From NCBI GenBank assembly GCA_910579995.1, contig CAJTWH010000023.1:1-42490 (forward strand): DNA of 42,490 nucleotides, given 5' to 3'. The DNA comes from an uncultured Muribaculaceae bacterium. Lineage in GTDB: Bacteria; Bacteroidota; Bacteroidia; Bacteroidales; Muribaculaceae. Positions within the stretch are counted from its first letter, which is position 1. The number at the start of each line of letters is the position of its first letter. Below the pieces are notes generated by a model that did no database searches, was not told where the DNA came from, and saw only the letters and a program-made list of their open reading frames with translations. Position numbers and translations under genes: made by a program. This document shows, piece after piece, positions 33,775 through 40,766 of the stretch.

Positions 33775-33782
33775 CAAAGATA
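33775..33782 (-). promoter_or_regulatory. Possible -7 box before the zeta kinase operon
   Basis: TATCTTTG on the minus strand, 26 nt before the start codon at 33749. No good TTTG is found 19-21 nt upstream, so this is only a half match. A direct repeat CAAAATAGTT occurs twice just upstream (about 33798-33827). Confidence 0.45.
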
Positions 33783-33935
33783 TAACAATTTCCCGACAAA
33801 ATAGTTATCCCACCCCAAAATAGTTGAGCTTATTTCGCTCTGAAATAGGAAAGATATGATGATTTCGAAGTGATCGAGTGATTTCGGTTGAACTTTTTGC
33901 CGGGTGGGGTGTTATAATTGTGTTACCCCTATCCA

Positions 33936-34940
33936 ATGAATATTATGATCAACAGATTTCTTACATTGACACTCGTAGCTGCGACCGCTATCTCGGGCGC
34001 GGCTTTTCTTTCGTCTTGCTCAGGAAGTACAAAGAATAATACGGAGACTGAAAAAGATAAGACCGAAGTCTCCGAACGTAAAGGCCATCGTGGCGCCCCC
34101 GGCATAGATAAGTCGGGCGACGTGACCCTGCAGGCTATGATCAAGGAAATTGTGCCAAAGTTCAGCCAGCAGACCTACTCTGTGCCCGGTAAGGAGAAGT
34201 CTATTGAATATAATCTCTATACACCTCAGAATTTAGAGAACGGCAAAAAGTATCCGCTGGTGCTTTTCATCGCCGACGCTTCTACGGCCGGAAAGGATGT
34301 CAAGGTTCCGCTCACGCAGGGATATGGCGCCCTCGTCTGGGCTACCGACGAGTGGCAGGCAAAGAATCCGTGCTACGTGCTTGTGCCTCAGCTCGCTCCC
34401 GGGGCTACAAACGATGACTATCAGCACTCTGATGAAGTTGACGACCTCGTGGGGCTCGTCAATAAGATTGTAGCGGACAATCAGGTCGACAGCTCGCGTC
34501 TGTATTCTACCGGCCAATCGATGGGCGGCATGATATCGATGTATTATGATGTGGCATATCCCGACATGTTTGCCGCTTCGATTTTTGTCGACAGCCATTG
34601 GGACGCAGCCACTTTCCCTGAACTTGTAAAGCATAAATTCGTATGGTTCATAGCCGGCGATGGCGGCAAGGCATATCCCAAGCTCAAACCGCTTGAGGAG
34701 GCTGCCGAGGCCGGAGGTGTGCAGTATACATTCTCTTCGTGGCCGGCTTCTTTGCCTATGGCTCGCCAAGATGAACTGGCTGCTGTAATGCTTGAGAAGG
34801 GTGCGCCTGTAAATATCTTCGAATTCGAGACCGGCTCTGTGCTTCCCGAAGGCGTAAATGCACCCGACCACATGTATTCGTTCGATTACGCATACCGCAA
34901 TTCAGCCGTGCGCGAGTGGATGTTTAAACAGTCAAAATAA
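33936..34940 (+). CDS. Alpha/beta-hydrolase lipoprotein (CE1/feruloyl-esterase-like)
   Basis: A 334-residue secreted lipoprotein. The signal ends at a lipobox-type FLSSC, followed by a Ser/Thr-rich and charged linker of about 35 residues (SGSTKNNTETEKDKTEVSER). The hydrolase fold starts near YNLYTPQNLENGKKYPLVLF; the nucleophile Ser is in TGQSMGGM (GxSxG), and a likely catalytic His in APDHMYSFDYAY. It resembles CE1/esterase D-type enzymes acting on acyl groups of plant or host glycans; the true substrate is not visible. The ATG at 33936 or 33945 is the start. A terminator with a T8 run follows directly, so the gene is probably transcribed alone. Confidence 0.82.
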   Translation: MNIMINRFLTLTLVAATAISGAAFLSSCSGSTKNNTETEKDKTEVSERKGHRGAPGIDKSGDVTLQAMIKEIVPKFSQQTYSVPGKEKSIEYNLYTPQNLENGKKYPLVLFIADASTAGKDVKVPLTQGYGALVWATDEWQAKNPCYVLVPQLAPGATNDDYQHSDEVDDLVGLVNKIVADNQVDSSRLYSTGQSMGGMISMYYDVAYPDMFAASIFVDSHWDAATFPELVKHKFVWFIAGDGGKAYPKLKPLEEAAEAGGVQYTFSSWPASLPMARQDELAAVMLEKGAPVNIFEFETGSVLPEGVNAPDHMYSFDYAYRNSAVREWMFKQSK

Positions 34941-34962
34941 AGATATAAGATCTTCTATATCT

Positions 34963-35005
34963 CAGGCCATGGACTTGAATCAGTCCGTGGCCTGAAATTT
35001 TTTTT
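34963..35005 (+). terminator. Rho-independent terminator of the esterase gene
   Basis: A 13-bp stem with one mismatched or wobble pair (34963-34975 with 34982-34994) and a 6-nt loop, followed by AAA and eight T at 34998-35005, 22 bp after the stop codon. Confidence 0.9.
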
Positions 35006-35066
35006 AGCAGGCTTGGGGCGAAAAATATTCAGCAGTGCGTATATTGGTAGCTTGTGAAGAAAAATT

Positions 35067-35093
35067 ATCATGTATCGCAAAATGATACATCAT
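35067..35093 (+). promoter_or_regulatory. Inverted repeat covering the AAA+ start codon
   Basis: ATCATGTATC (35067-35076), 7 nt, GATACATCAT (35084-35093), a 10-bp repeat with one mismatch. The right arm contains the first two bases of the ATG start codon (35092-35094). It may be an operator or an mRNA hairpin controlling initiation. Confidence 0.55.
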
Positions 35094-36840
35094 GGCTGTA
35101 ACTTTGCAGGTGAAATCCAAAAAAGATTTAAGCCTTATGAAATCGCTGTTCGACCCATTCGAGTCTGAAGTGAAGACTCGTCGCCAAAATGCCGCCAGTT
35201 GCGCCAAACCCAAGAGCATACTCGAGTCTTTCGAGTACATAGTAGAGCTTGCCGAGAATTCAAATCTCGACAAAGATTTCTTCGACAAGGCAGCCTCGCA
35301 GATACGCTATGCCTCGCGCAAACTTCATCTGTCGGCTATGCAGACCGTCTTGCTGGCATTGTTCGTAGACCGAAGCGAAGACCAGCGTATCACCATGTCG
35401 GAAGTGGCGGGCTATACAGGCTGCCGCACCACACGCTTCCTCCGTCTTGCCACGGATATAGATGTCCTTGAGAGCAAGCACTATCTGAGGTCGTCGCGCA
35501 GCGGCCGTTCAGTGACATACAGGGTGCCTGTGGAAGTCCTCAGGGCTCTGCAGGCAAACCGGCAGTATGAATATGTGTATGAGCCGGTAAACGGTGTCGC
35601 AGAGTTTTTCGACCGTTTCGATAAACTGATGGATGAGAAGCGCGACGGAGAGTTGACCCATGACGCACTTCTCTCTTATACCGACAACTTGCTTGAAGAT
35701 ATCGCTGACTCGGCTTTCTATATGTCATTGAAGAGATCCGAGCTCGGTGGCACCGTGCGCCTGTTGTTTATTTATATGGCACATCTGTATGTAGAGAACA
35801 ACGATGATAATATCAACTTTGATGATATCGAGAATATCTTCGATAATGATGAGATACCCCGTTATATAAAATGTGGCATGCGCTCGCGCAGGATGTCTCT
35901 GTTCGACAAAGGTCTTATCGAGAATGTCAACGAGGACGGCATGGCTCGTTCGGATGCTTTCAAACTCACCGACAAGGCCAAGACAGAGGTGCTTGGCGAA
36001 CTCGATCTCAACCGCGCCGCCAAGTCAGATGCAGGGCTGATAAAGTATGATACCTTGGCAGAGAAGAAGCTGATATACAATCCGGCAGAGGTAGGGCAGG
36101 TTGAGGAACTGGCCTCGATACTGACTCAAGAACGCTTCTCGGGCGTGCAGACGCGCCTTCGCAAGGCAGGTATGCGTCCGGGTTTCTGCTGCATATTCTA
36201 TGGTGCGCCGGGTACGGGAAAGACCGAGACTGTATATCAGCTCGCACGCCAGACAGGACGCCATATCATGCGTGTAGATGTAGACAAGATAAAGAGCTGC
36301 TGGGTAGGCGAGAGCGAGAAAAACATCAAGGCGATCTTTGACCGCTACCGCAATATCTGCAAGGGCACGGAACTTGCCCCGATACTGCTCTTCAATGAGG
36401 CCGACGCCGTGCTCGGTGTGAGAATGGAGGGGGCGGCCCGCGCGGTAGACAAGATGGAAAACTCGATTCAGAATATCATCTTGCAGGAGATGGAGACTCT
36501 CGAGGGCATAATGATCGCCACAACCAACCTGACTACCAATCTCGATAAGGCCTTCGAGCGCCGATTCCTATACAAGATACGGTTCGACAAACCGACAATC
36601 GACGCCCGCAAGAGAATATGGATGTCGATGATTCCGGAGCTTAACGAGGAAGACGCAAGCATACTGGCCTCCCAGTTCGACCTCTCGGGCGGCGAGATTG
36701 AGAATATCGTGCGTAAGCTGTCGGTAAATGCCATACTCTCCGGCGACGAAGAAATCAAACTGTCAGCCATCATCGAGATATGCCTCCATGAGCGTATCTC
36801 AGCCACCCACCGGTCGGTAGGCTTTTCTACACCGGCATGA
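35092..36840 (+). CDS. AAA+ ATPase with N-terminal helical domain
   Basis: A 582-residue protein. The first 330 residues are helical and include a winged-helix-like part (ITMSEVAGYTGCRTTRFLRLATDIDVLESKHYL). The C-terminal 240 residues are an AAA+ module with Walker A GAPGTGKT (371-378), VGESEKNIKAIFDRYR, Walker B LLFNEADAV, in which Asn replaces the usual Asp before Glu, sensor 1 MIATTNLTTNLD, the arginine finger FERRFLYKIRFD, and the AAA lid. It resembles the FtsH/p97-type AAA fold but has no protease domain. Clients are unknown; DNA- or protein-remodelling roles are both possible. An inverted repeat covers its start codon and a 48-bp palindrome its end. Confidence 0.8.
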   Translation: MAVTLQVKSKKDLSLMKSLFDPFESEVKTRRQNAASCAKPKSILESFEYIVELAENSNLDKDFFDKAASQIRYASRKLHLSAMQTVLLALFVDRSEDQRITMSEVAGYTGCRTTRFLRLATDIDVLESKHYLRSSRSGRSVTYRVPVEVLRALQANRQYEYVYEPVNGVAEFFDRFDKLMDEKRDGELTHDALLSYTDNLLEDIADSAFYMSLKRSELGGTVRLLFIYMAHLYVENNDDNINFDDIENIFDNDEIPRYIKCGMRSRRMSLFDKGLIENVNEDGMARSDAFKLTDKAKTEVLGELDLNRAAKSDAGLIKYDTLAEKKLIYNPAEVGQVEELASILTQERFSGVQTRLRKAGMRPGFCCIFYGAPGTGKTETVYQLARQTGRHIMRVDVDKIKSCWVGESEKNIKAIFDRYRNICKGTELAPILLFNEADAVLGVRMEGAARAVDKMENSIQNIILQEMETLEGIMIATTNLTTNLDKAFERRFLYKIRFDKPTIDARKRIWMSMIPELNEEDASILASQFDLSGGEIENIVRKLSVNAILSGDEEIKLSAIIEICLHERISATHRSVGFSTPA

Positions 36841-36888
36841 AGATAACAACAGCGCCAAGCCTCATGAGGCTTGGCGCTGTTGTTATCT
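36841..36888. terminator. 48-bp perfect palindrome, bidirectional terminator
   Basis: Two 24-nt arms (36841-36864 and 36865-36888) are exact reverse complements without any spacer. It starts directly after the AAA+ stop codon and lies 12 bp from the end of the convergent ferredoxin gene. It would form a strong hairpin in either transcript. T-rich ends are short, so ending may depend on the hairpin itself. Confidence 0.75.
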
Positions 36889-36900
36889 TGGCGAGAATGA

Positions 36901-37071
36901 TTATTCGCCGGGGATGATTGCTTCGCTGGGGCAAACGCTTGCGCATGTACCGCAGTCAATGCAAGTATCGGGATCGATGTGATAGATTTCGCCTTCAGAG
37001 ATTGCTCCTACGGGGCATTCGGGGAGGCAAGTGCCACAAGCTACGCAGCTGTCAGTGATTACGTATGCCAT
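36901..37071 (-). CDS. 2[4Fe-4S] ferredoxin
   Basis: A 56-residue ferredoxin, too short for most ORF filters. It begins MAYVITDSCVACGTCLPECP and continues to a second motif CIDCGTCASVCP, giving two CxxCxxCxxxCP clusters as in clostridial-type ferredoxins. It would carry low-potential electrons for anaerobic oxidoreductases (pyruvate:ferredoxin oxidoreductase, hydrogenases, radical SAM enzymes). It stands alone between a palindromic terminator and its own promoter, convergent with the AAA+ gene. Confidence 0.95.
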   Translation of the reverse strand: MAYVITDSCVACGTCLPECPVGAISEGEIYHIDPDTCIDCGTCASVCPSEAIIPGE

Positions 37072-37121
37072 AGTTGTAAGTTTTTGTTGGTGGAAAAATA
37101 TTCGTTGTTTGTTTGTTGGTG

Positions 37122-37154
37122 CAAAATTAATGTTTTTTTTTCGGATAAGGCAAG
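37122..37154 (-). promoter_or_regulatory. Promoter of the ferredoxin gene
   Basis: On the minus strand, CTTG (37151-37154, one mismatch), 21 nt, TAATTTTG (37122-37129). The start codon is at 37071, about 45 nt below the expected transcription start. Confidence 0.65.
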
Positions 37155-37210
37155 ATTTATACGAAAAAAATCGCGTTCTGAAGTGATAACGTCGTCGGAG
37201 AGCTTTTTGT

Positions 37211-38488
37211 TTACATTGGTTTGGCCACTACTGCATGGGTGCAATGGCGGATTGTACGTCCTGTGAACGGGCTCCAAGCGCAACTGCTGAGTATATCGCT
37301 TGTCGAAATCTCATGAGGTGCTGTCGCTTTTATTATAGTAAGGTCGGCGTGACAGCCGATGGTGAGGCTACCGCTGTTTTTCAGATTGAAAACATCTGCG
37401 ACTCCGGCACCCATTTTTTCAGCAACCAACTCAACAGGCAGGTAGGAGAGCAACAGAGGCACCGCAAACTGGATGGACGGCGCTCCTGAGGCTGCCGTCA
37501 GGGCTCCTCCTTCTTTCTCTTTGAGCAGGTGCGGGGCATGGTCGGTGGCTATGGTGTCAATGCGTCCGTCGGCGAGAGCCTTGCGCAGCTCTTCGGCGTC
37601 TTCATGGGTCTTTATCGCCGGGTTGATTTTATGCAGGCCTGTGCGGTGTGCCTCGTCGGCGAGCCACGGGTCGAGATACATCGGCGTTGTCTCGGCGGTG
37701 ACAAGCTTGTCGCGGGCGGGGCCTCTGTCGAGCAGTTCGCGGGCCTCTACGGCGGTACTGATGTGGGCGATGTGCACATGGGCTCCGGTGCGGTGGGCAA
37801 GCTCTACGGCGGTTGCCGCCGACCTCAGACAAGCCTCTGCGCTGCGCAGGCGATGGTGCTCGCTTACGGGCACTGCCTCGCGGCTTCCATAGCGTAATAC
37901 GGCTGCAGCGGTGTTGGCTGCTATTATATTGTTGTCTTCGGCGTGAACCACAGCCGGCAGCTCGTGATCGGCACACCATCTGAATACATCTTCAAGTTCC
38001 CGGCCTTCGGGCGCAGACATGGCTCCGGTCGATGTGCCGAGAAAGATTTTTATTCCGGGAGTATCGCCGGGGCGCAATTTCATGAGTTCACTCATGCAGC
38101 CGGGCGTCGCGCCGAAAAAAGCCTGATAGTGTGTGGCCGCATTAAGTCGGCCTAATGCGGTCTTGGCGTGGAGAGCTTCTATGGTTGTTGTCGCCGGGTT
38201 TGTGTTGGGCATATCGAAGACGGTGCAGATACCTCCGGCGAGGGCCGCGCGGCTTTCGCCGGCAATAGTGGCTTTGTATTCAAAACCGGGCTCGCGGAAA
38301 TGCACGTGCGAGTCGATGAATCCGGGGCATACATAGCCGCCCTCGGCGTCAATGATTTCTTCAGAATTTAAGAATTCAGAAGGCGCGGGATCTCCGTCGC
38401 TGACATGTGTTATGATTTTTCCGTCGGTTTTGAGCCAGCCGCGGCGCAGACCGTTGCGGTCGACAAGAATGGCGTTATGTATTAGCAT
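37211..38488 (-). CDS. pyrC: Dihydroorotase
   Basis: A 425-residue amidohydrolase of pyrimidine synthesis, closing carbamoyl-aspartate to dihydroorotate. The metal motif HVHFREPG follows GGYVCPGFIDS near residue 60; the carboxylated Lys is expected in GIKIFLGTSTGAM; further ligands are His in VHAEDNN and HVHIAHIS, and Asp in IATDHAPH. Length and motifs match the class I (long) dihydroorotases. It lies 7 bp after the GT2 gene in the same direction, so the two share a transcript. The name pyrC is used for the enzyme; in some annotations the long class is called allantoinase-like, which the Lys and REPG context argues against. Confidence 0.92.
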   Translation of the reverse strand: MLIHNAILVDRNGLRRGWLKTDGKIITHVSDGDPAPSEFLNSEEIIDAEGGYVCPGFIDSHVHFREPGFEYKATIAGESRAALAGGICTVFDMPNTNPATTTIEALHAKTALGRLNAATHYQAFFGATPGCMSELMKLRPGDTPGIKIFLGTSTGAMSAPEGRELEDVFRWCADHELPAVVHAEDNNIIAANTAAAVLRYGSREAVPVSEHHRLRSAEACLRSAATAVELAHRTGAHVHIAHISTAVEARELLDRGPARDKLVTAETTPMYLDPWLADEAHRTGLHKINPAIKTHEDAEELRKALADGRIDTIATDHAPHLLKEKEGGALTAASGAPSIQFAVPLLLSYLPVELVAEKMGAGVADVFNLKNSGSLTIGCHADLTIIKATAPHEISTSDILSSCAWSPFTGRTIRHCTHAVVAKPM

Positions 38489-38495
38489 GGCGCGT

Positions 38496-39245
38496 TTATC
38501 GCTGATATTTTTTGAACAGACTGTTCCATTTCAAACGTATCACACCGAACACAGCCTCGCCGAAAATGCCGCTGTTCATCTTGCTTGTGCCGAGCACTCG
38601 GTTGACAAAAATGATGGGCACCTCTACAATCTTGAATCCATATTTGAAGGCTGTGAACTTCATCTCTATCTGAAAAGCATAGCCCTTGAATTTGATTTTG
38701 TCGAGCTGCATTGTCTTGAGTACCTCGCGGCGGTAGCATACAAAACCGGCGGTGGTGTCGTGTACGGGCATGCGGGTGATGAGCCTTACATATTTTGAGG
38801 CGTAATAAGACATGAGTACGCGCCCCATCGGCCAATTCACTACATTCACACCTGTGACATAGCGCGAGCCGATTGCCACATCTGCATTATCGTCGATAGC
38901 TGCCTGACGAAGACGTATAAGGTCTTGAGGATTGTGCGAGAAGTCAGCGTCCATCTCGCAGATGAATTCGTAGTCTTTTTCAAGACAGTGTCGGAAGCCT
39001 TCGATATAGGCTGTCCCGAGCCCGAGTTTGCCTGCGCGCTCAATGATATCTACCCTGCCGGGGTACTGAGCTATTTTCTGCTTTACAATCCCGGCGGTGC
39101 CGTCGGGCGAATTATCGTCGATGACAAGGATATCGAATGGTACCGGCAATGCAAGAACAGCGTCGATGATGGCGGCGGCGTTCTCACATTCGTTATACAT
39201 CGGTATTATTACGGCAGCATCGCTGCGGGAAGTGGTTGCTGACAT
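38496..39245 (-). CDS. GT2 glycosyltransferase, polyprenol-phosphate mannosyltransferase type
   Basis: A 249-residue glycosyltransferase of the Dpm1 type. It starts with AVIIPMYNECENAAAII, has the nucleotide-binding IDDNSPDGTAGI and the acceptor/metal DxD region EMDADFSHNPQDL, and the conserved GSRYVTGVNVVNWP. No membrane helices follow, so it is the short, soluble or peripheral form. The likely reaction moves mannose or glucose from the nucleotide sugar to undecaprenyl phosphate for envelope glycans. It is first in a two-gene operon with dihydroorotase, a common pairing in Bacteroidetes, to my memory. Confidence 0.88.
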   Translation of the reverse strand: MSATTSRSDAAVIIPMYNECENAAAIIDAVLALPVPFDILVIDDNSPDGTAGIVKQKIAQYPGRVDIIERAGKLGLGTAYIEGFRHCLEKDYEFICEMDADFSHNPQDLIRLRQAAIDDNADVAIGSRYVTGVNVVNWPMGRVLMSYYASKYVRLITRMPVHDTTAGFVCYRREVLKTMQLDKIKFKGYAFQIEMKFTAFKYGFKIVEVPIIFVNRVLGTSKMNSGIFGEAVFGVIRLKWNSLFKKYQR

Positions 39246-39264
39246 AGCCTTTTTGTTTGAATCA

Positions 39265-39272
39265 CAAAATTA
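39265..39272 (-). promoter_or_regulatory. Possible -7 box of the GT2-pyrC operon
   Basis: TAATTTTG on the minus strand, about 20 nt before the start codon at 39245. No TTTG with the right spacing was found upstream in this AT-rich gap. Confidence 0.45.
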
Positions 39273-39386
39273 ATCATTAACATTCACTAATATATACCTG
39301 CTGATGTTAAAAAATATTTTTATAAAGCGAAAAATACTCAGTAAAAGCGTATCCTGATAAAGTATAAATGAATATAAGTTATTAAT

Positions 39387-40766
39387 ATGGAGAATATCAG
39401 GTATACGCCTGACTATATATCGGTGCTTGGCGCTGATGAGGTTTTTGTATTCGGAAGCAATGCCGCCGGTATCCATGGCGGTGGCGCGGCACACTACGCG
39501 TATCGTCATTTCGGCGCTGTTTGGGGTGTGGGAGAAGGACTCCGCGGGCAGAGCTATGCGATTCCCACGATGTTTGGGTCGGTAGATGAAATCAAACCTT
39601 ACGTTGACAAGTTTATTGAATTTGCCCGCAGCCGCAAGGATCTTACATTTCTGGTCACTCCGATAGGCTGTGGTATTGCCGGATGGCAACCGGCAGATAT
39701 CGCTCCTCTGTTCCAAAAATCTCTTGGCTTGGCCAATGTGATATTGCCGCGAAGCTTTGCAGATATCATTGCCGATAATTGTCAACTGCAACCGTCGTGG
39801 AATGCTCAATCTTGTATAAACAGGTTGGAGCATTGTCGCTACGCTATCGAAAACGGCGATAAATTAGGCTACGCCTTTAGAAAGCAAATCCGTAAGGAGG
39901 TGTATGTCAATACGATAGAAATTGTTGGAAAGGGTAGGTATATAGGAGGTAAAGAGCCTGATTGTGAAGAGGTTCTGCTTGGCGACGATACGGCGATGAT
40001 GGCTGATACAGTGTTTGTGGACACACCGTTTTCAGTAGCGGCGATACCGCAACGTTCACTCCCGACAAGTTTCAGTGTTGTGAATGAGGATTGTCTTGAT
40101 GTTGCCGCCCGTCATGTGCGCGAAGGATATCTGCCTGCTGTCCACAACTTTGCCAGCAACGTCTATCCCGGTGGTGGGGTGATAACAGGCTCGGGGGCTC
40201 AGGAGGAAAGTATTTTCAGACGCTCGGATGCTTTCAGATCCTTGTATCAGTTTGTTGACTTTGAAAATATCCGTAGTATTCTTGCCCCCTCAGGCCAGCA
40301 AGATATAGTAGGCCGACGCCCCGAGAGATATCCTCTTCACCAAGATTTCGGCGGGGTATATACTCCCGGAGTTACGGTATTCCGCAAAAATGAAAAGTGT
40401 GGTTTCGAGCTCATGTCAGAGCCTTTCAAGATAGGACTGATAACAGTTGCAGCCATCAATCATCCTCATCTTGTCGATGAAACTACGATGGACGAATCTT
40501 GCGTGATTACAACTCTCAATAAAATCCGGACTGTTCTGCGCTTGGCATTGCGGGGCGGTCACGACTCATTGGTGTTGGGAGCCTTTGGCTGTGGCGCTTA
40601 TGATAATCCGTCAGCGCAGATGGCTTCGCTCTTCCGCCAAGTGTTCGGCGAAGATGAGTTTAAAGATAAATTCCGTCTTGTCACATTTGCCGTCCTTGAT
40701 GATGGTAGGAAAAGCAAACGTCATCCCGATGGACTATTCAGGGCTTTTGCAGATCAGTTCGCTTAA
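39387..40766 (+). CDS. Fused macro-like domain plus microbial PARG domain
   Basis: A 459-residue protein with two domains. Residues 1-140 are macrodomain-like (VFVFGSNAAGIHGGGAAHYA, then PIGCGIAGWQPADIAPLF), recalling the phage/bacterial A1S_2505 family. Residues 190-459 match microbial-type PARG (TIGR02452/DUF2263): VVNEDCLDVA, HNFASNVYPGGG with GGG at 262-264, seven residues, then QEE at 272-274, fitting the signature GGG-X6-8-QEE. The second domain should remove ADP-ribose from targets; the first may bind or process ADP-ribose or a related nucleotide. Such proteins reverse ADP-ribosylation by toxins or in NAD-based defence. It stands alone, with no clear promoter. The domain reading is solid for PARG, tentative for the first domain. 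Confidence 0.8.
   Translation: MENIRYTPDYISVLGADEVFVFGSNAAGIHGGGAAHYAYRHFGAVWGVGEGLRGQSYAIPTMFGSVDEIKPYVDKFIEFARSRKDLTFLVTPIGCGIAGWQPADIAPLFQKSLGLANVILPRSFADIIADNCQLQPSWNAQSCINRLEHCRYAIENGDKLGYAFRKQIRKEVYVNTIEIVGKGRYIGGKEPDCEEVLLGDDTAMMADTVFVDTPFSVAAIPQRSLPTSFSVVNEDCLDVAARHVREGYLPAVHNFASNVYPGGGVITGSGAQEESIFRRSDAFRSLYQFVDFENIRSILAPSGQQDIVGRRPERYPLHQDFGGVYTPGVTVFRKNEKCGFELMSEPFKIGLITVAAINHPHLVDETTMDESCVITTLNKIRTVLRLALRGGHDSLVLGAFGCGAYDNPSAQMASLFRQVFGEDEFKDKFRLVTFAVLDDGRKSKRHPDGLFRAFADQFA

Noticed and set aside
33750..33818. Longer start for the zeta-like kinase
   Set aside because: The added 23 residues do not match the family, and the -7-like box at 33775 would fall inside the gene.
39270..39833. 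Open frame of 187 codons on the minus strand
   Set aside because: It is antisense to the start of the macrodomain/PARG gene and crosses the intergenic gap; no motif.
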